From Mesorhizobium sp. B2-3-12 (GTDB lineage Bacteria; Pseudomonadota; Alphaproteobacteria; Rhizobiales; Rhizobiaceae), in contig NZ_VFVR01000007.1 of the NCBI RefSeq assembly GCF_006442205.1, forward strand, positions 248,001 through 312,000: DNA of 64,000 bases, written 5' to 3'. Under the pieces are notes generated by a model. That model saw only the letters and a list, made by a program, of their open reading frames with translations, was not told the origin of the DNA and made no database searches. This document shows, one piece after another, positions 16,477-24,339 of this stretch (its first letter is position 1; each line of letters starts with the position of its first letter). The position numbers and the translations under genes were made by a program.

Positions 16477-16926
16477 TTGTCGATCTCTCCCGCCCGATGC
16501 CGCGCGGCTCGCGCTCTCATCGGATGGTCGCAGGACCAGCTTGCCGACTCCTCTCAGGTGGCAAAAGCCACGATTGCCAACTTCGAAGCGGACAATCGAA
16601 CTCCGTATGCTCGCACTCTCTCGGATTTGCGATCGACGCTCGAAGTTGCTGGCGTCGAGTTCATCCCTGAAAATGGTGGAGGCGCCGGCGTGCGCTTGCG
16701 GTTGGCGGTACCCAGGCTCGAGGCCCGGCGCGTCTCTCGTTTCGACCGCCGCGTCCAGATGCGCATCGCCTATCGAGGCAACACGCATACTGTCCAGCTT
16801 TCCACCAACGTGTTGGACGACATGGATCGGACCAACTACGAAAGCGATGCCGCGCTCGCCGGTGCCTTTGATGCTCATCAGGCGGTCATTCTGCTGCGGG
16901 CTGCTGCGGGCTGCTGCGGCGATTGA
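16477..16926 (+). CDS. XRE-type HTH protein with DUF1488-like C-terminus
   Basis: 149 residues from a TTG start. Residues 5-60 form an XRE/Cro-type helix-turn-helix: CRAARALIGWSQDQLADSSQ followed by VAKATIANFEADNRTPY. The C-terminal part (RRVQMRIAYRGNTHTVQLST ... AFDAHQAVILLRAA) resembles DUF1488-type domains, a tentative call. The end AAAGCCGD follows a short tandem repeat (CTGCGGGCTG twice), which may have shifted the frame and shortened the protein; coding-like sequence continues past the stop in other frames. No toxin partner is visible. Confidence 0.65.
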   Translation: MSISPARCRAARALIGWSQDQLADSSQVAKATIANFEADNRTPYARTLSDLRSTLEVAGVEFIPENGGGAGVRLRLAVPRLEARRVSRFDRRVQMRIAYRGNTHTVQLSTNVLDDMDRTNYESDAALAGAFDAHQAVILLRAAAGCCGD

Positions 16927-17529
16927 TGCCGGTCGCAGCGGGATGGATAACCACCCCCTGATCTTGGCCGAAGAGGACTTCGCGGGACGCGCCTTGAGGC
17001 GCCTGCGGATGACCAGGGGTTTTCCCAGGAAAGACGCCCTGGTCGACAAGACGGACCGCCGCGCTATTGACGCATTCTCTGACCACCGATCAGGAATAAC
17101 TTCGCACCATACTTATCGACATCAGGACAGTTTGACTGCGGACGGAGACGAGAACTTTTGATGCTCCATGGCGTACGTGCGACGGCAACATGAATCGTGG
17201 TCGACGGCACGCAAATTCGGATAGGCAAATCGACGTTCTGGGGTCCCGCATTTCAATTGCGATCAGGACTACGATTGGATCGGGGACAAGACGCGCATGA
17301 CGGAACTCCTGGAAAGCGACACAATCACTCTCATCCGGCGATCCTAGGACTGTCGGCTCACCGTTAGGGCCGTATGCCGGCGACGATCGTGGTCGACGGC
17401 CAAGATGATCGTGAGCGGGCCTACATTGCCAGCCCGTCGAAATAGCGAAGTATTGAAAAGCTCTTTGCCGCCGGCTGGGGACGTGCCCGCTAATCCCGCA
17501 GTGAATGCCCGCTAATCCACGTGTGGCGG
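16927..17529. other. Stretch without a supported gene
   Basis: About 600 bases. The first 230 may be a decayed continuation of the preceding gene. The rest has no frame with motifs. No RNA gene is recognised. Confidence 0.45.
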
Positions 17530-17823
17530 CTACCCTTTGAACCGTTCAGTGTACCAGGTGATCTTGTCTCCCACCTTCGTCGGCTTGTGGATCATCAAGT
17601 TCTTGGGAAGGTGCTCGGGATGGACTTCGAGCAGCGTGATCTTGATCGACGGCTTGCATCGGCTGCAATCGAATTTCAGCTTAAGCGGGTCGACCCCGCC
17701 GCCATAGACCATCATGAGATCGGCGGACCGGCAGTAGCGGACATTGCCGCAACTGCACTCCACCTTCACCAGCATGTTGTGCCGGGTTGCCTTGCCCAGC
17801 GTGTCTATCGGATCGTGCGACAT
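17530..17823 (-). CDS. Small zinc-ribbon-like protein
   Basis: 97 residues from the ATG at 17823; the longer frame to 18087 runs antisense into the next gene. KVECSCGNVRYCRSAD and FDCSRCKPSI give a CxC...C and a CxxC pair, suggesting one zinc knuckle. The C-terminus (HKPTKVGDKITWYTERFKG) is charged. Comparable short Cys-rich proteins are common in rhizobial accessory regions, but I cannot name the function. It is divergent from the gene at 17918, with 94 bases between the starts. Confidence 0.6.
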   Translation of the reverse strand: MSHDPIDTLGKATRHNMLVKVECSCGNVRYCRSADLMMVYGGGVDPLKLKFDCSRCKPSIKITLLEVHPEHLPKNLMIHKPTKVGDKITWYTERFKG

Positions 17824-17917
17824 ACCCCAAAATGAGGAACATATTCCTGTTCGGTCAAGGGGGATTGACTCTTTTGTTCTCATTTCGTTCACTGTCGGCA
17901 AAAATGGAGACATTCCA

Positions 17918-18205
17918 ATGAAACCGCTCCGTGCGACTGAATCTGAGCAACCTGAGATTTTTGCCACCGTCAGACGCGAACTGCCTGCAATCCATCGTGC
18001 GGTCTTGAAGATGGCAAAGCCAATGCGCGGTCTCTCCGACGTCAGCCAGAAGATGGCTATCGCGCAAATGACGGCCGCCTGGATCAAGGCCTACTATCCC
18101 GATAACCTCGAATTGCAGTTGTCGCTCGCTGACGCGATACGCGACCAGATCGACATTGATCTGAAGGAGGCCGCTCGCCTGGAAGGCCGGCAGCAACAGC
18201 ACTGA
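17918..18205 (+). CDS. Small hypothetical protein
   Basis: 95 residues from the ATG at 17918. The composition is coding-like, mostly helical (FATVRRELPAIHRAVLKMAK, then DVSQKMAIAQMTAAWIKAYY). No family is recognised. Its last 110 bases overlap antisense to the 3' extension of the SRAP gene read from 18975; one of the two 3' ends is therefore probably not native. Confidence 0.55.
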   Translation: MKPLRATESEQPEIFATVRRELPAIHRAVLKMAKPMRGLSDVSQKMAIAQMTAAWIKAYYPDNLELQLSLADAIRDQIDIDLKEAARLEGRQQQH

Positions 18206-18975
18206 TGGTTAGCCGCAGCGTCACTGCCGGTGGTTGGTTGACGGGGAAGTTTTATCTGGACCTCAAACAGGTCGCTCGGACCCCGGCCGATCTCGTCGAT
18301 GATGTCGGGAGTGTTGTTCCGCGGCGATCCGACCATGCTGCCGATGGGCCACATCTTCATCAGATCCGAGGGGAACGGCTTCGTCAGGTCGCGAGGATCG
18401 GGTTCCGGCCCAAGCCAGCGCATGTAATCCGCCGGCGCCAGGATGACGGGCATGCGGCCGTGGATGGTCGCCATCAGCGAGTTTGGCTCGCAGGTAACGA
18501 TGGCGAAGATTCGGATCAGCTCGCCCGTCACCTCGTCGGCATACTCCTCCCAGAGGCCTGCCATGGCGAAGGGCTGATCGTCTTTCGTAGCGATGGCGTA
18601 GGGCTGCTTCTTCTTCCCCGAGGAATCGAGCTTCTGCCATTCGAAATACCCGTCGACAGGCACCAGGCAGCGCCGGGACGCATAGGCCTTGCGGAACATG
18701 CCATTGCTGGCGATGGTTTCGCAGCGCGCATTGACGGGCGGCGGCCGACCGCCACCGCCGCGCGCCCAGCCCGGTACCAAGCCCCAACGTGCCGACACAA
18801 AGCCGGCCACGCTGGTCGACAGTTCTTCGCGGATGATGATTGGATAGGTCAGGCTCGGAGCGCCATTCCAAAGGGGAAAGCTGTTGCCCAGTCGTTCAAC
18901 TTCGCCCGGATGAGCGAACTCGAACCGGCGCACCATGTCGGGAATTGTGGTTTTTAGGAAAACGCGTCCGCACAT
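18094..18975 (-). CDS. SOS-response-associated peptidase (SRAP/HMCES, YedK family)
   Basis: 293 residues from the ATG at 18975, chosen so that the catalytic Cys is residue 2 (MCGRVFL), as the family requires after Met removal. Other family motifs are NARCETIASNGMFRKAY, RRCLVPVDGYFEWQ (the FEW motif) and ATIHGRMPVIL (catalytic His). SRAP proteins crosslink to abasic sites in single-stranded DNA via Cys2. The last 60 residues (after VQIKLPRQPT) have no family counterpart and read antisense through another gene, so the normal stop seems to have been lost. Confidence 0.9.
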   Translation of the reverse strand: MCGRVFLKTTIPDMVRRFEFAHPGEVERLGNSFPLWNGAPSLTYPIIIREELSTSVAGFVSARWGLVPGWARGGGGRPPPVNARCETIASNGMFRKAYASRRCLVPVDGYFEWQKLDSSGKKKQPYAIATKDDQPFAMAGLWEEYADEVTGELIRIFAIVTCEPNSLMATIHGRMPVILAPADYMRWLGPEPDPRDLTKPFPSDLMKMWPIGSMVGSPRNNTPDIIDEIGRGPSDLFEVQIKLPRQPTTGSDAAANHQCCCCRPSRRAASFRSMSIWSRIASASDNCNSRLSG

Positions 18976-19135
18976 GTTGGAACCGGCCAATTACGTCAAG
19001 GAAGACCAAAATGGGAACGCATTGGAACGAGTCAAGCTGACATCATTGCGGCGGCCCGTTCGAGGTCGCATGGCATTGGTTTGGCGTCGGCGGCGGTGAA
19101 GTTGACGTTCAACGCGCGAACGTGTTGGCCAGGCC

Positions 19136-19312
19136 CTATAGGCGGGTAAGGCTTTGCTTGGCGGCCAGCCGATCTAGCAGCTTCCGAGATGCATCGATAA
19201 CGCGGCGCGCCTCTTCGATCTCGATGCGCAAGTTCTCAACATGTGCCGCCGCCCGTTCCTGATAGAGGCGCGCACTCACATTGAAGTAATCGTCAGGTTC
19301 CCACGGTTCCAT
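19136..19312 (-). CDS. Short coiled-coil protein, unnamed
   Basis: 58 residues from the ATG at 19312. MEPWEPDDYFNVSARLYQER is followed by a long charged helix (HVENLRIEIEEARRVIDASR). It overlaps the end of the DUF6894 gene upstream by 20 bases in another frame, as in a tight operon. The helix has clear heptad-like spacing. I do not recognise a family; the composition makes it likely to be real. Confidence 0.5.
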   Translation of the reverse strand: MEPWEPDDYFNVSARLYQERAAAHVENLRIEIEEARRVIDASRKLLDRLAAKQSLTRL

Positions 19313-19556
19313 CGCTAGCGTGTCCGTCGCGAACTAGCTCGAACGTGATCTTTGCCGCAAAAATAGGCTTGCTCGAACCATCATGGACATGCAGGGCGAC
19401 CTCTGCGAAAGTGCCGTCCGGCATCCGGCCCCTTGCGATTTCTATCAGCGCCCGTGATGCCTCATCTTCAGCGGCTTCCAGGCTCGGAAGGTCGGTACCT
19501 TCGGTGTCCGGGTATAGAGTTCCGTTGTCGTTCAGGTCGAAATAATAGAGCGCCAT
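19293..19556 (-). CDS. DUF6894 family protein
   Basis: 87 residues. MALYYFDLNDNGTLYPDTEG, then LEAAEDEASRALIEIARGRM, matches the compact alpha/beta DUF6894 fold found in many copies in rhizobial genomes, often in stress-related or accessory loci. The molecular function is not established. It is followed by an overlapping short coiled-coil gene on the same strand. Confidence 0.8.
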   Translation of the reverse strand: MALYYFDLNDNGTLYPDTEGTDLPSLEAAEDEASRALIEIARGRMPDGTFAEVALHVHDGSSKPIFAAKITFELVRDGHASDGTVGT

Positions 19557-19663
19557 GCCCCTCGAATATAGGTGCGTCGCGTTTGTTCCTCACCTGCGCT
19601 TACGCGTACTGATTGGTACAGAGAGAAGCGAGAGCGCGCCCCGCGTGTCGACCTGCGAATTCC

Positions 19664-19885
19664 TCAGTCCAGAAGACCAGCGTCATGGTGCACTATGGCA
19701 TCGAACACCGCTTCATAGACGCTGCCAGTCTCCTCCTCGATCTCGGTGCTGCTGATCCCGATTGCCTTTGCGTCGGCAAAAAGCTTCTGGATCGCCTCGG
19801 CGACGGAGAGCACGTCTGAACTGGCCACGCCAGACACATTACTGCTTAGCCACTTGTCGAGGAAATTGACGCCGCGCGTGCTCAT
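19664..19885 (-). CDS. DUF768 family protein
   Basis: 73 residues from the ATG at 19885 (MSTRGVNFLDKWLS). The sequence IEEETGSVYEAVFDAIVHHD is the conserved core of DUF768, a short helical family largely restricted to Mesorhizobium and close relatives. The function is unknown. It is one of the stronger taxonomic pointers in the window. Confidence 0.8.
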   Translation of the reverse strand: MSTRGVNFLDKWLSSNVSGVASSDVLSVAEAIQKLFADAKAIGISSTEIEEETGSVYEAVFDAIVHHDAGLLD

Positions 19886-19966
19886 TCCCATAGAAGCCGC
19901 CCGAGGATATTAGGTTCCGCTGATGCTTGGTGTGCAAGCCCCGCGCAACTTGATAGGCGGGGAACA

Positions 19967-20158
19967 CTAAAGCCGTTCGAAGGCCTCGATTCCGAGTCGC
20001 GCGCGCTGGCCTTCCGCAAAGGAGACGGCATGGTCCTTGTGGTCAAAGGAACGTGTGTTCACCTCGCCGTCAGCCTCGACGACACGCACGAACCACTCGC
20101 CCGCTGCTTCTACCAAGGCTATAGACGCCAAATTTTGATGAGTTGTGGTCTCGGCCAT
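19967..20158 (-). CDS. Small conserved protein, paralogue of 16033-16224
   Basis: 63 residues from the ATG at 20158; the frame is open to 20197. Core ALVEAAGEWFVRVVEADGE, then RSFDHKDHAVSFAEGQRARL, aligns with the 16033 protein without gaps over most of its length. No named domain. The two copies are on opposite strands. Confidence 0.65.
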   Translation of the reverse strand: MAETTTHQNLASIALVEAAGEWFVRVVEADGEVNTRSFDHKDHAVSFAEGQRARLGIEAFERL

Positions 20159-20307
20159 AGCTCTGCTCCCGCTCGGGGCCAAAGCATCTATGTTCACTCC
20201 CAGCCGCCGGCGCCCGTTCAGTTGCCAACGATCAGGTTAGGGTAGACCCGGCCCAGACAGAAAGCGAGTCACCAAATGTTGCGAGCGGGCATCTCATCAC
20301 GCGCATC

Positions 20308-20720
20308 GTGCAACGAAGCAAGGGGATCAACGTTGCGCTCGGAGTGGTTCGGGAGCGCACAGTGCCGAAATACCGGGTCGAAGAGATCTACGGCGACACA
20401 GTCGTGTTGTCTGGCGACGTTGTGGAGACCAATCCAAGGGAGGCCGCAGAGACGTTGGCCGGTCAGCCTGTGTCGCCAGGGGTTTGCAGCATCATTGGTT
20501 CCGAGTGCTCGATGAGGAGGAGTCCATCGTATATGGATACAGCATGGTTGGACCTGACCAACGGCCTGATTTCCTGGCATGGAGCGAAAGCGCCGACTTC
20601 GGTCCGCCGATTCGTGGCAAGGTGCACGGGGCCGAACTCGCAGACGAGCAAGATCATTTCTACAATTGCCCGGCATGCGGTCAGCGGGTTGATCAGCGCG
20701 ATTTCCGCCAGGTGTTCTGA
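20308..20720 (+). pseudogene. Frameshifted small zinc-ribbon-type protein
   Basis: Two frames join into one sensible protein. The first frame reads VPKYRVEEIYGDTVVLSGDV ... AETLAGQPVSP. The second continues RGLQHHWFRVLDEEESIVYG and ends FYNCPACGQRVDQRDFRQVF with a CPxC motif. The change of frame falls near 20479 in CCAGGGGTTT, consistent with one inserted or deleted G. Start uncertain: GTG at 20308 or a later GTG. The gene is either broken or carries a sequencing error in a G-run. Confidence 0.6.
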
Positions 20721-20789
20721 CATGAAGAACCGGGTCACGCTTCGATGAAGCCACAGCCTGGGGCCAAGGTGATTCCCTAAACGCAAATA

Positions 20790-20822
20790 ACAAAGCCCGC
20801 CGGGCGTGAGCCAGCGGGCGGT
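20790..20822 (-). terminator. Probable terminator for a minus-strand transcript
   Basis: Read on the minus strand, GCCCGC pairs with GCGGGC and is followed by TTTGTTATTTG. It resembles the terminators of the two peptide modules. The only candidate upstream is a 36-codon frame at 20951-20841 with no recognised product. Confidence 0.4.
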
Positions 20823-21031
20823 TGACGGCAGATCTTTCGGTTAGCCGGTCGAGCCTGCGATCGTGATCGACGAAGAGCTTCCGGCCGTACCAGCGGAGGG
20901 TGAAATCGGCAAAATAATCGAAAAAAACGGACCGCGCGGAAATGAAAGCATAAACTTTGATCGATCACATTAGACATTGGTTTGCCGCTGCGTGGTAATT
21001 GCAGGCTCGCTAATGTCTGTCGGGGTTTGAA

Positions 21032-22096
21032 ATGTTCAGCGTTTTGCGCGGCTTTGCCCGCTCCCGCAGCGGGTCGATGATGCCGCTCTTCCTGGTGAGC
21101 CTGATGCCGTTGATCGCGGTCATTGGCTTCTCGGTCGACTATACCGGCGCGGTTCAGACCAAGTCCAACCAGCAGCAGGCGCTGGATGCCGCGATCCTGA
21201 CGATCACCACCATGGACACCACGTCGACGCTGGCGCAACGCCAGGGGCTGCTCCAGGATTCCTTCGCCGCCAATGGCGGGCAGGGCACCGCCACGCTGAC
21301 TGACTTCGTGGCTGGCAACACCACCACCGCCACCACGGCGCAGGCCACGGCAAGTTTCTCCATGCCGACCGTTTTCATGTCGATTGCCAGGATCGACACC
21401 GTACCAATCGCCGTCGCCGCGGCGGTCAGCAAGCCGCCGGCGCTGGTTGCGGCCACATTTAAGGTTACCGGTGTGTCGGGTTACTGGAACAAGACGATGA
21501 CGCTCTACGGCACGCAGTTCGGAGCGACCGTGGCCAAGCCGCTGATGACGATCGACTATGTCTATGGCAACACCAAAGACCCGAAGGGCTACGGCACCAC
21601 CAACGTCAACGTTTTGAGCACGAATTCAGCCGGCAGGACCGTCACCACGCTTGTCCAGACTCAAGTCTGCACCGTCGGCAACAACCCGCCAACGGGCGTG
21701 ACCCTCAAGACCGATGCGAGCGGCACAAAATATTACTGTGTCGACACAATGTATCCCGCCAACAGCGCCGGCGCGGCGATCGACGTCAGCCAGATGGGGG
21801 GGCTCTATTTGCAGATGGATGTGCCGTCGGGTAACCCGAAAAAGCTGATCTCCAACGACCCCGCGACGTCCAACCGGCTCTATAGCGGGTTGAGCGCGAA
21901 CAGCCTGACCGAGACCGCCACCGGTCAACCCGTTGACATCTTCAGCGTCGTGCCTTGCGGCGCGACGGCCTATCAGGCCTGGGAAGACGGCGGCAACTCG
22001 GTTCCCGCCCCAGTCAGCAACGCCGACTTCTTCTACAACGTCACCGGTAAATGCGACTACAACAAGCGGCCCTCCGAGACCGCACTGACGCAGTGA
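21032..22096 (+). CDS. TadE/TadG-family pilus-assembly-like protein
   Basis: 354 residues. The N-terminus FARSRSGSMMPLFLVSLMPL then IAVIGFSVDYTGAV is the TadG_N/TadE-like signal anchor: a basic stretch, then a hydrophobic helix, then an Asp-Tyr pair. The rest is a secreted, Thr/Ser-rich, soluble region exported by the Tad/Flp system. The von Willebrand A domain of full TadG proteins is not evident. No other tad genes are in the window, so it is a stand-alone copy. Confidence 0.75.
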   Translation: MFSVLRGFARSRSGSMMPLFLVSLMPLIAVIGFSVDYTGAVQTKSNQQQALDAAILTITTMDTTSTLAQRQGLLQDSFAANGGQGTATLTDFVAGNTTTATTAQATASFSMPTVFMSIARIDTVPIAVAAAVSKPPALVAATFKVTGVSGYWNKTMTLYGTQFGATVAKPLMTIDYVYGNTKDPKGYGTTNVNVLSTNSAGRTVTTLVQTQVCTVGNNPPTGVTLKTDASGTKYYCVDTMYPANSAGAAIDVSQMGGLYLQMDVPSGNPKKLISNDPATSNRLYSGLSANSLTETATGQPVDIFSVVPCGATAYQAWEDGGNSVPAPVSNADFFYNVTGKCDYNKRPSETALTQ

Positions 22097-22224
22097 CGTG
22101 GACGATCCCCACAAGCGGGACATTGGATGTGGTGACCGTGTTCTCCAATCGCTAAGGCCCGCTAGGAGGGGTCGGTCTTCAATCACAAACCGGTGAGCGC
22201 CGAACGAAGCGGGCGGCGGCGCGC

Positions 22225-22602
22225 TCACGGCGTCGCTGTCAAGTTCATGAAGAACTGATCCGAATTTCCCCAGCAGAAATGATTTTTGCCGTCGACCCGT
22301 CGGAGAGCTTTGAGCGCGACTTTCAAGCTCTCTCGCATGCTCTCAAGTAGGAGCTCGTCCTGCTCCACGGGCCGACCCTTTTCCCGCTCATGCTCAACGA
22401 TCCTGTCTTGGATCGACAACGCTTTCTCATAATAACAAACGGTTTTGGAAAAATGATCTTGGATGGTGGTGCTCAAGCTCCCGTCTCCCAATTGGGCGAA
22501 AGCATGATGTTCACTTCCAAGCGTCCGATTGCCGGAAACCGTCACAGACGACCAAGGCACTGTACGCCGTGTTGAGGCAGATAGCGAATCGACAGCCATC
22601 AC
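22225..22602 (-). CDS. Hypothetical helical protein
   Basis: 125 residues. The second half (CYYEKALSIQDRIVEHEREK, then LLLESMRESLKVALKALRRV) is helical and coding-like. The first 40 residues are low complexity and the true start may be internal. No family is recognised. Confidence 0.4.
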   Translation of the reverse strand: MMAVDSLSASTRRTVPWSSVTVSGNRTLGSEHHAFAQLGDGSLSTTIQDHFSKTVCYYEKALSIQDRIVEHEREKGRPVEQDELLLESMRESLKVALKALRRVDGKNHFCWGNSDQFFMNLTATP

Positions 22603-22855
22603 GTTGACGGCGCGGCCCTCATACTATCTTGTGACCCGCGCGGCGGACCTGTGGGTCGCCCGGCCGGCGCGGTAGCTCTCAGGCACTGCGTCGGCCTCCA
22701 ACACTTCGTTTAGTTTGGTCGCCGGATTGTCTCTGGAGAGCCGCCTGCAAGCGTGCGGCGGCCAGGAGAATGCTTTCCGGTATTGGTTCGGGCTCGGCCT
22801 TTTCCATAAGCGGTCTAACAGATGTGAATCTCGATTGTTCCGATCCGGACAACGC

Positions 22856-22884
22856 AAAAAGCCCGCCGGCGTGAGCGGCGGGCT
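22856..22884 (-). terminator. Rho-independent terminator after RiPP-like gene copy B
   Basis: On the minus strand GCCCGCC-GCTCACGCC-GGCGGGC is followed by TTTTTGCG. It begins 32 bases after the peptide stop codon. Confidence 0.75.
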
Positions 22885-22915
22885 TGATCGTTAACTTGGC
22901 TAGTTGTCAAATAGA

Positions 22916-23026
22916 TCAGTCGAGCACTTCAGGCGGCGGCGGCGGTACCGATGGGCCGGGACCGGCCGTCACAAACGAAAGTCGTTCGCGCTTGATCAGC
23001 GCTGGCTTCTCATAGGTCTTCTTCAT
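22916..23026 (-). CDS. Putative RiPP precursor with lasso-type leader and polyproline core (copy B)
   Basis: 36 residues from the ATG at 23026, with the same GGGGAAGA ribosome-binding site as copy A. Leader MKKTYEKPALIKRERLSFVT fits YxxPxLxxxxxLxxxT. The tail after TAG is PGPSVPPPPPEVLD. The leader is nearly identical to copy A, while the core has changed completely except for the polyproline run. This is the pattern expected for a precursor whose core diversifies. The Glu is too far along for a lasso ring. The companion ArsR copy is broken, so expression may be altered. Confidence 0.6.
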   Translation of the reverse strand: MKKTYEKPALIKRERLSFVTAGPGPSVPPPPPEVLD

Positions 23027-23090
23027 AGGTCTTCCCCGTTAGCCCTCAATGGGCGGAAACTGCCGTCACTTGGAGTTTCTTGTCAAGGCA

Positions 23091-23333
23091 TCAAGAAGCC
23101 CGCGCTCCTTGCCGCTCCGATCTGACTTCGCCAAATGTTTCCTCCAAGAACCTGAACAACTGGCGCACGGCGGACGAATTGCACGAGTAGTATATCGAAT
23201 GGCCGTCCCGCCGAGTGTCCACCAGTCCGGCTCTCCGTAGCTTGGCCAGGTGCTGAGAGAGTGCCGACTGAGTTTAGGTGAAACCCAGCTTCTCCGACAG
23301 AGCGTTTACTGAAATCTCGCCATCCAGCAAAAG
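23091..23333 (-). pseudogene. ArsR-family regulator, truncated and nonsense-mutated (copy B)
   Basis: This corresponds to the last 80 codons of the regulator at 10517. The N-terminal 30 codons are missing, replaced by unrelated sequence at 23334. A TAA at 23276-23274 replaces the TAC codon of copy A in the PYTQSALSQ segment. Downstream the frame remains open and similar to copy A (TRRDGHSIYYSCNSSAVRQL). Not expected to be functional. Confidence 0.8.
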
Positions 23334-23413
23334 GCGATTATATATTTGACAGACCCACGCTCTGGGGTTGACGGCTACCTCTCAAAAACGCAAAGGCCGA
23401 TAAGGCAGGCAAC

Positions 23414-23794
23414 TCACACCGCCCTATTTCTTCCCTCATCTCTCACAGCCTGTAAGAATTTTCGCTGCGCACGTGACATTCTATTATTGAAACTCCCCAA
23501 GAGATACCCGGCGGGCAATACGCAGATTATGCCAGTTACTACATTTTGTGGAAGAACGAAGGACAATAGCAACAAGCCGATACACCAAACAACAAATATA
23601 CCGATTAAAGTGACAATAACGTCTTGCCACAAACGATTTGTTGGAAGGAATTGCTCCATCCATGGCATTGCCAATGGGTTCTTATCCCAAAACTGGTAAA
23701 TTCGAATTGGGTCCTCTAGCATGGCTCTAACGATCCGTAGGCCACGATTGACCCGAGGCCACCATGCGCGACGGTGATTTATGATACCAATCAC
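23414..23794 (-). CDS. Hypothetical two-helix membrane protein
   Basis: 126 residues. Two hydrophobic segments (DVIVTLIGIFVVWCIGLLLL and VVTGIICVLPAGYLLGSF) are flanked by basic ends. Codon use is more AT-rich than in the neighbours, and the gene lies in the segment that interrupts module copy B, so it was probably acquired separately. Function unknown. Confidence 0.5.
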   Translation of the reverse strand: MIGIINHRRAWWPRVNRGLRIVRAMLEDPIRIYQFWDKNPLAMPWMEQFLPTNRLWQDVIVTLIGIFVVWCIGLLLLSFVLPQNVVTGIICVLPAGYLLGSFNNRMSRAQRKFLQAVRDEGRNRAV

Positions 23795-23898
23795 AAGCGC
23801 GGCACTATCGCGCTAAGCGAATTTGTCACGGTTCGCTTGGTTGGATCAACCAGCATAGGTCAACGGGTGGCGAGTAGGTCGGTTGCTCGCTTTGTGCT

Positions 23899-24087
23899 AT
23901 GATTCGAGCCGTGAGAAAGAAGCATAAACCAATCACCGAACCTGTCGCCGATCGTGAGATTACGACGGAGGCGGATTACTTTGCCCGCAAGTGCGGCCTC
24001 ACCCGAGAAGAGGCCCAGCGCATCCTCGACGAAGCCAACCGCCAGTCGCGTCCTCAACTTGAAAGCAACAAAAAAGCCCGCCACTGA
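23899..24087 (+). CDS. Small DUF3606-like protein (module copy B)
   Basis: 62 residues. KPITEPVADREITTEADYFA, then RKCGLTREEAQRILDEANRQ, nearly matches the start of the protein read from 10324 on the other strand. Here the frame ends cleanly at KKARH, with the stop codon inside the terminator stem. The DUF3606 resemblance (xDYxxRKxGxxxEEaxR) is tentative. A helix-rich small protein of unknown function. Confidence 0.6.
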   Translation: MIRAVRKKHKPITEPVADREITTEADYFARKCGLTREEAQRILDEANRQSRPQLESNKKARH

Positions 24088-24103
24088 GGAAGCAGTGGCG
24101 GGC
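24076..24103 (+). terminator. Strong hairpin terminator, possibly bidirectional
   Basis: GCCCGCCACTG pairs perfectly with CAGTGGCGGGC across a six-base loop. It is preceded by AAAAAA and followed by CTTGCTT. The stop of the small gene is in the left arm. Confidence 0.75.
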
Positions 24104-24339
24104 CTTGCTTGTATGCACGGTCGATGACGCCCGAGCATGCCAACGGCAGTGTCAAAACGAAATGGTTCCGAGCGATTTGGCCCGCGCCACTTCGCCCTCG
24201 CGTCATGGCCAGTCTGGTACAGTCAGAGACGGATCTTGGTCCATGCAAAAATCAAAGTAGTTGCAAAAACATCGCACTCTTTTAATACCGTTTCGTCTAA
24301 TATAATATGTGAGGGATTATCCGGGTCGGGAGAAAATAC

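Larger units (their letters stand above)
22856..24103 (-). repeat. Duplicated module, copy B, inverted and interrupted
   Basis: Segments 22856-23333 and 23844-24103 correspond to 10604-11068 and 10145-10383 in inverted orientation. About 510 bases of unrelated sequence, including the membrane protein gene at 23414-23794, replace the roughly 220 bases that hold the ArsR promoter and N-terminus in copy A. The left break falls at TTTTGCTGGATGGC. Confidence 0.8.

Noticed and set aside
20841..20951. 36-codon minus-strand frame before the hairpin at 20790
   Set aside because: It lacks the lasso-type leader seen in the two peptide genes and has no recognisable product; kept only as a note on the terminator.
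22093..22155. Possible alternative-frame extension of the TadG-like protein (VTWTIPTSGTLDVVTVFSNR)
   Set aside because: Only 20 codons; the in-frame stop at 22096 gives a plausible end, so a frameshift is not required.
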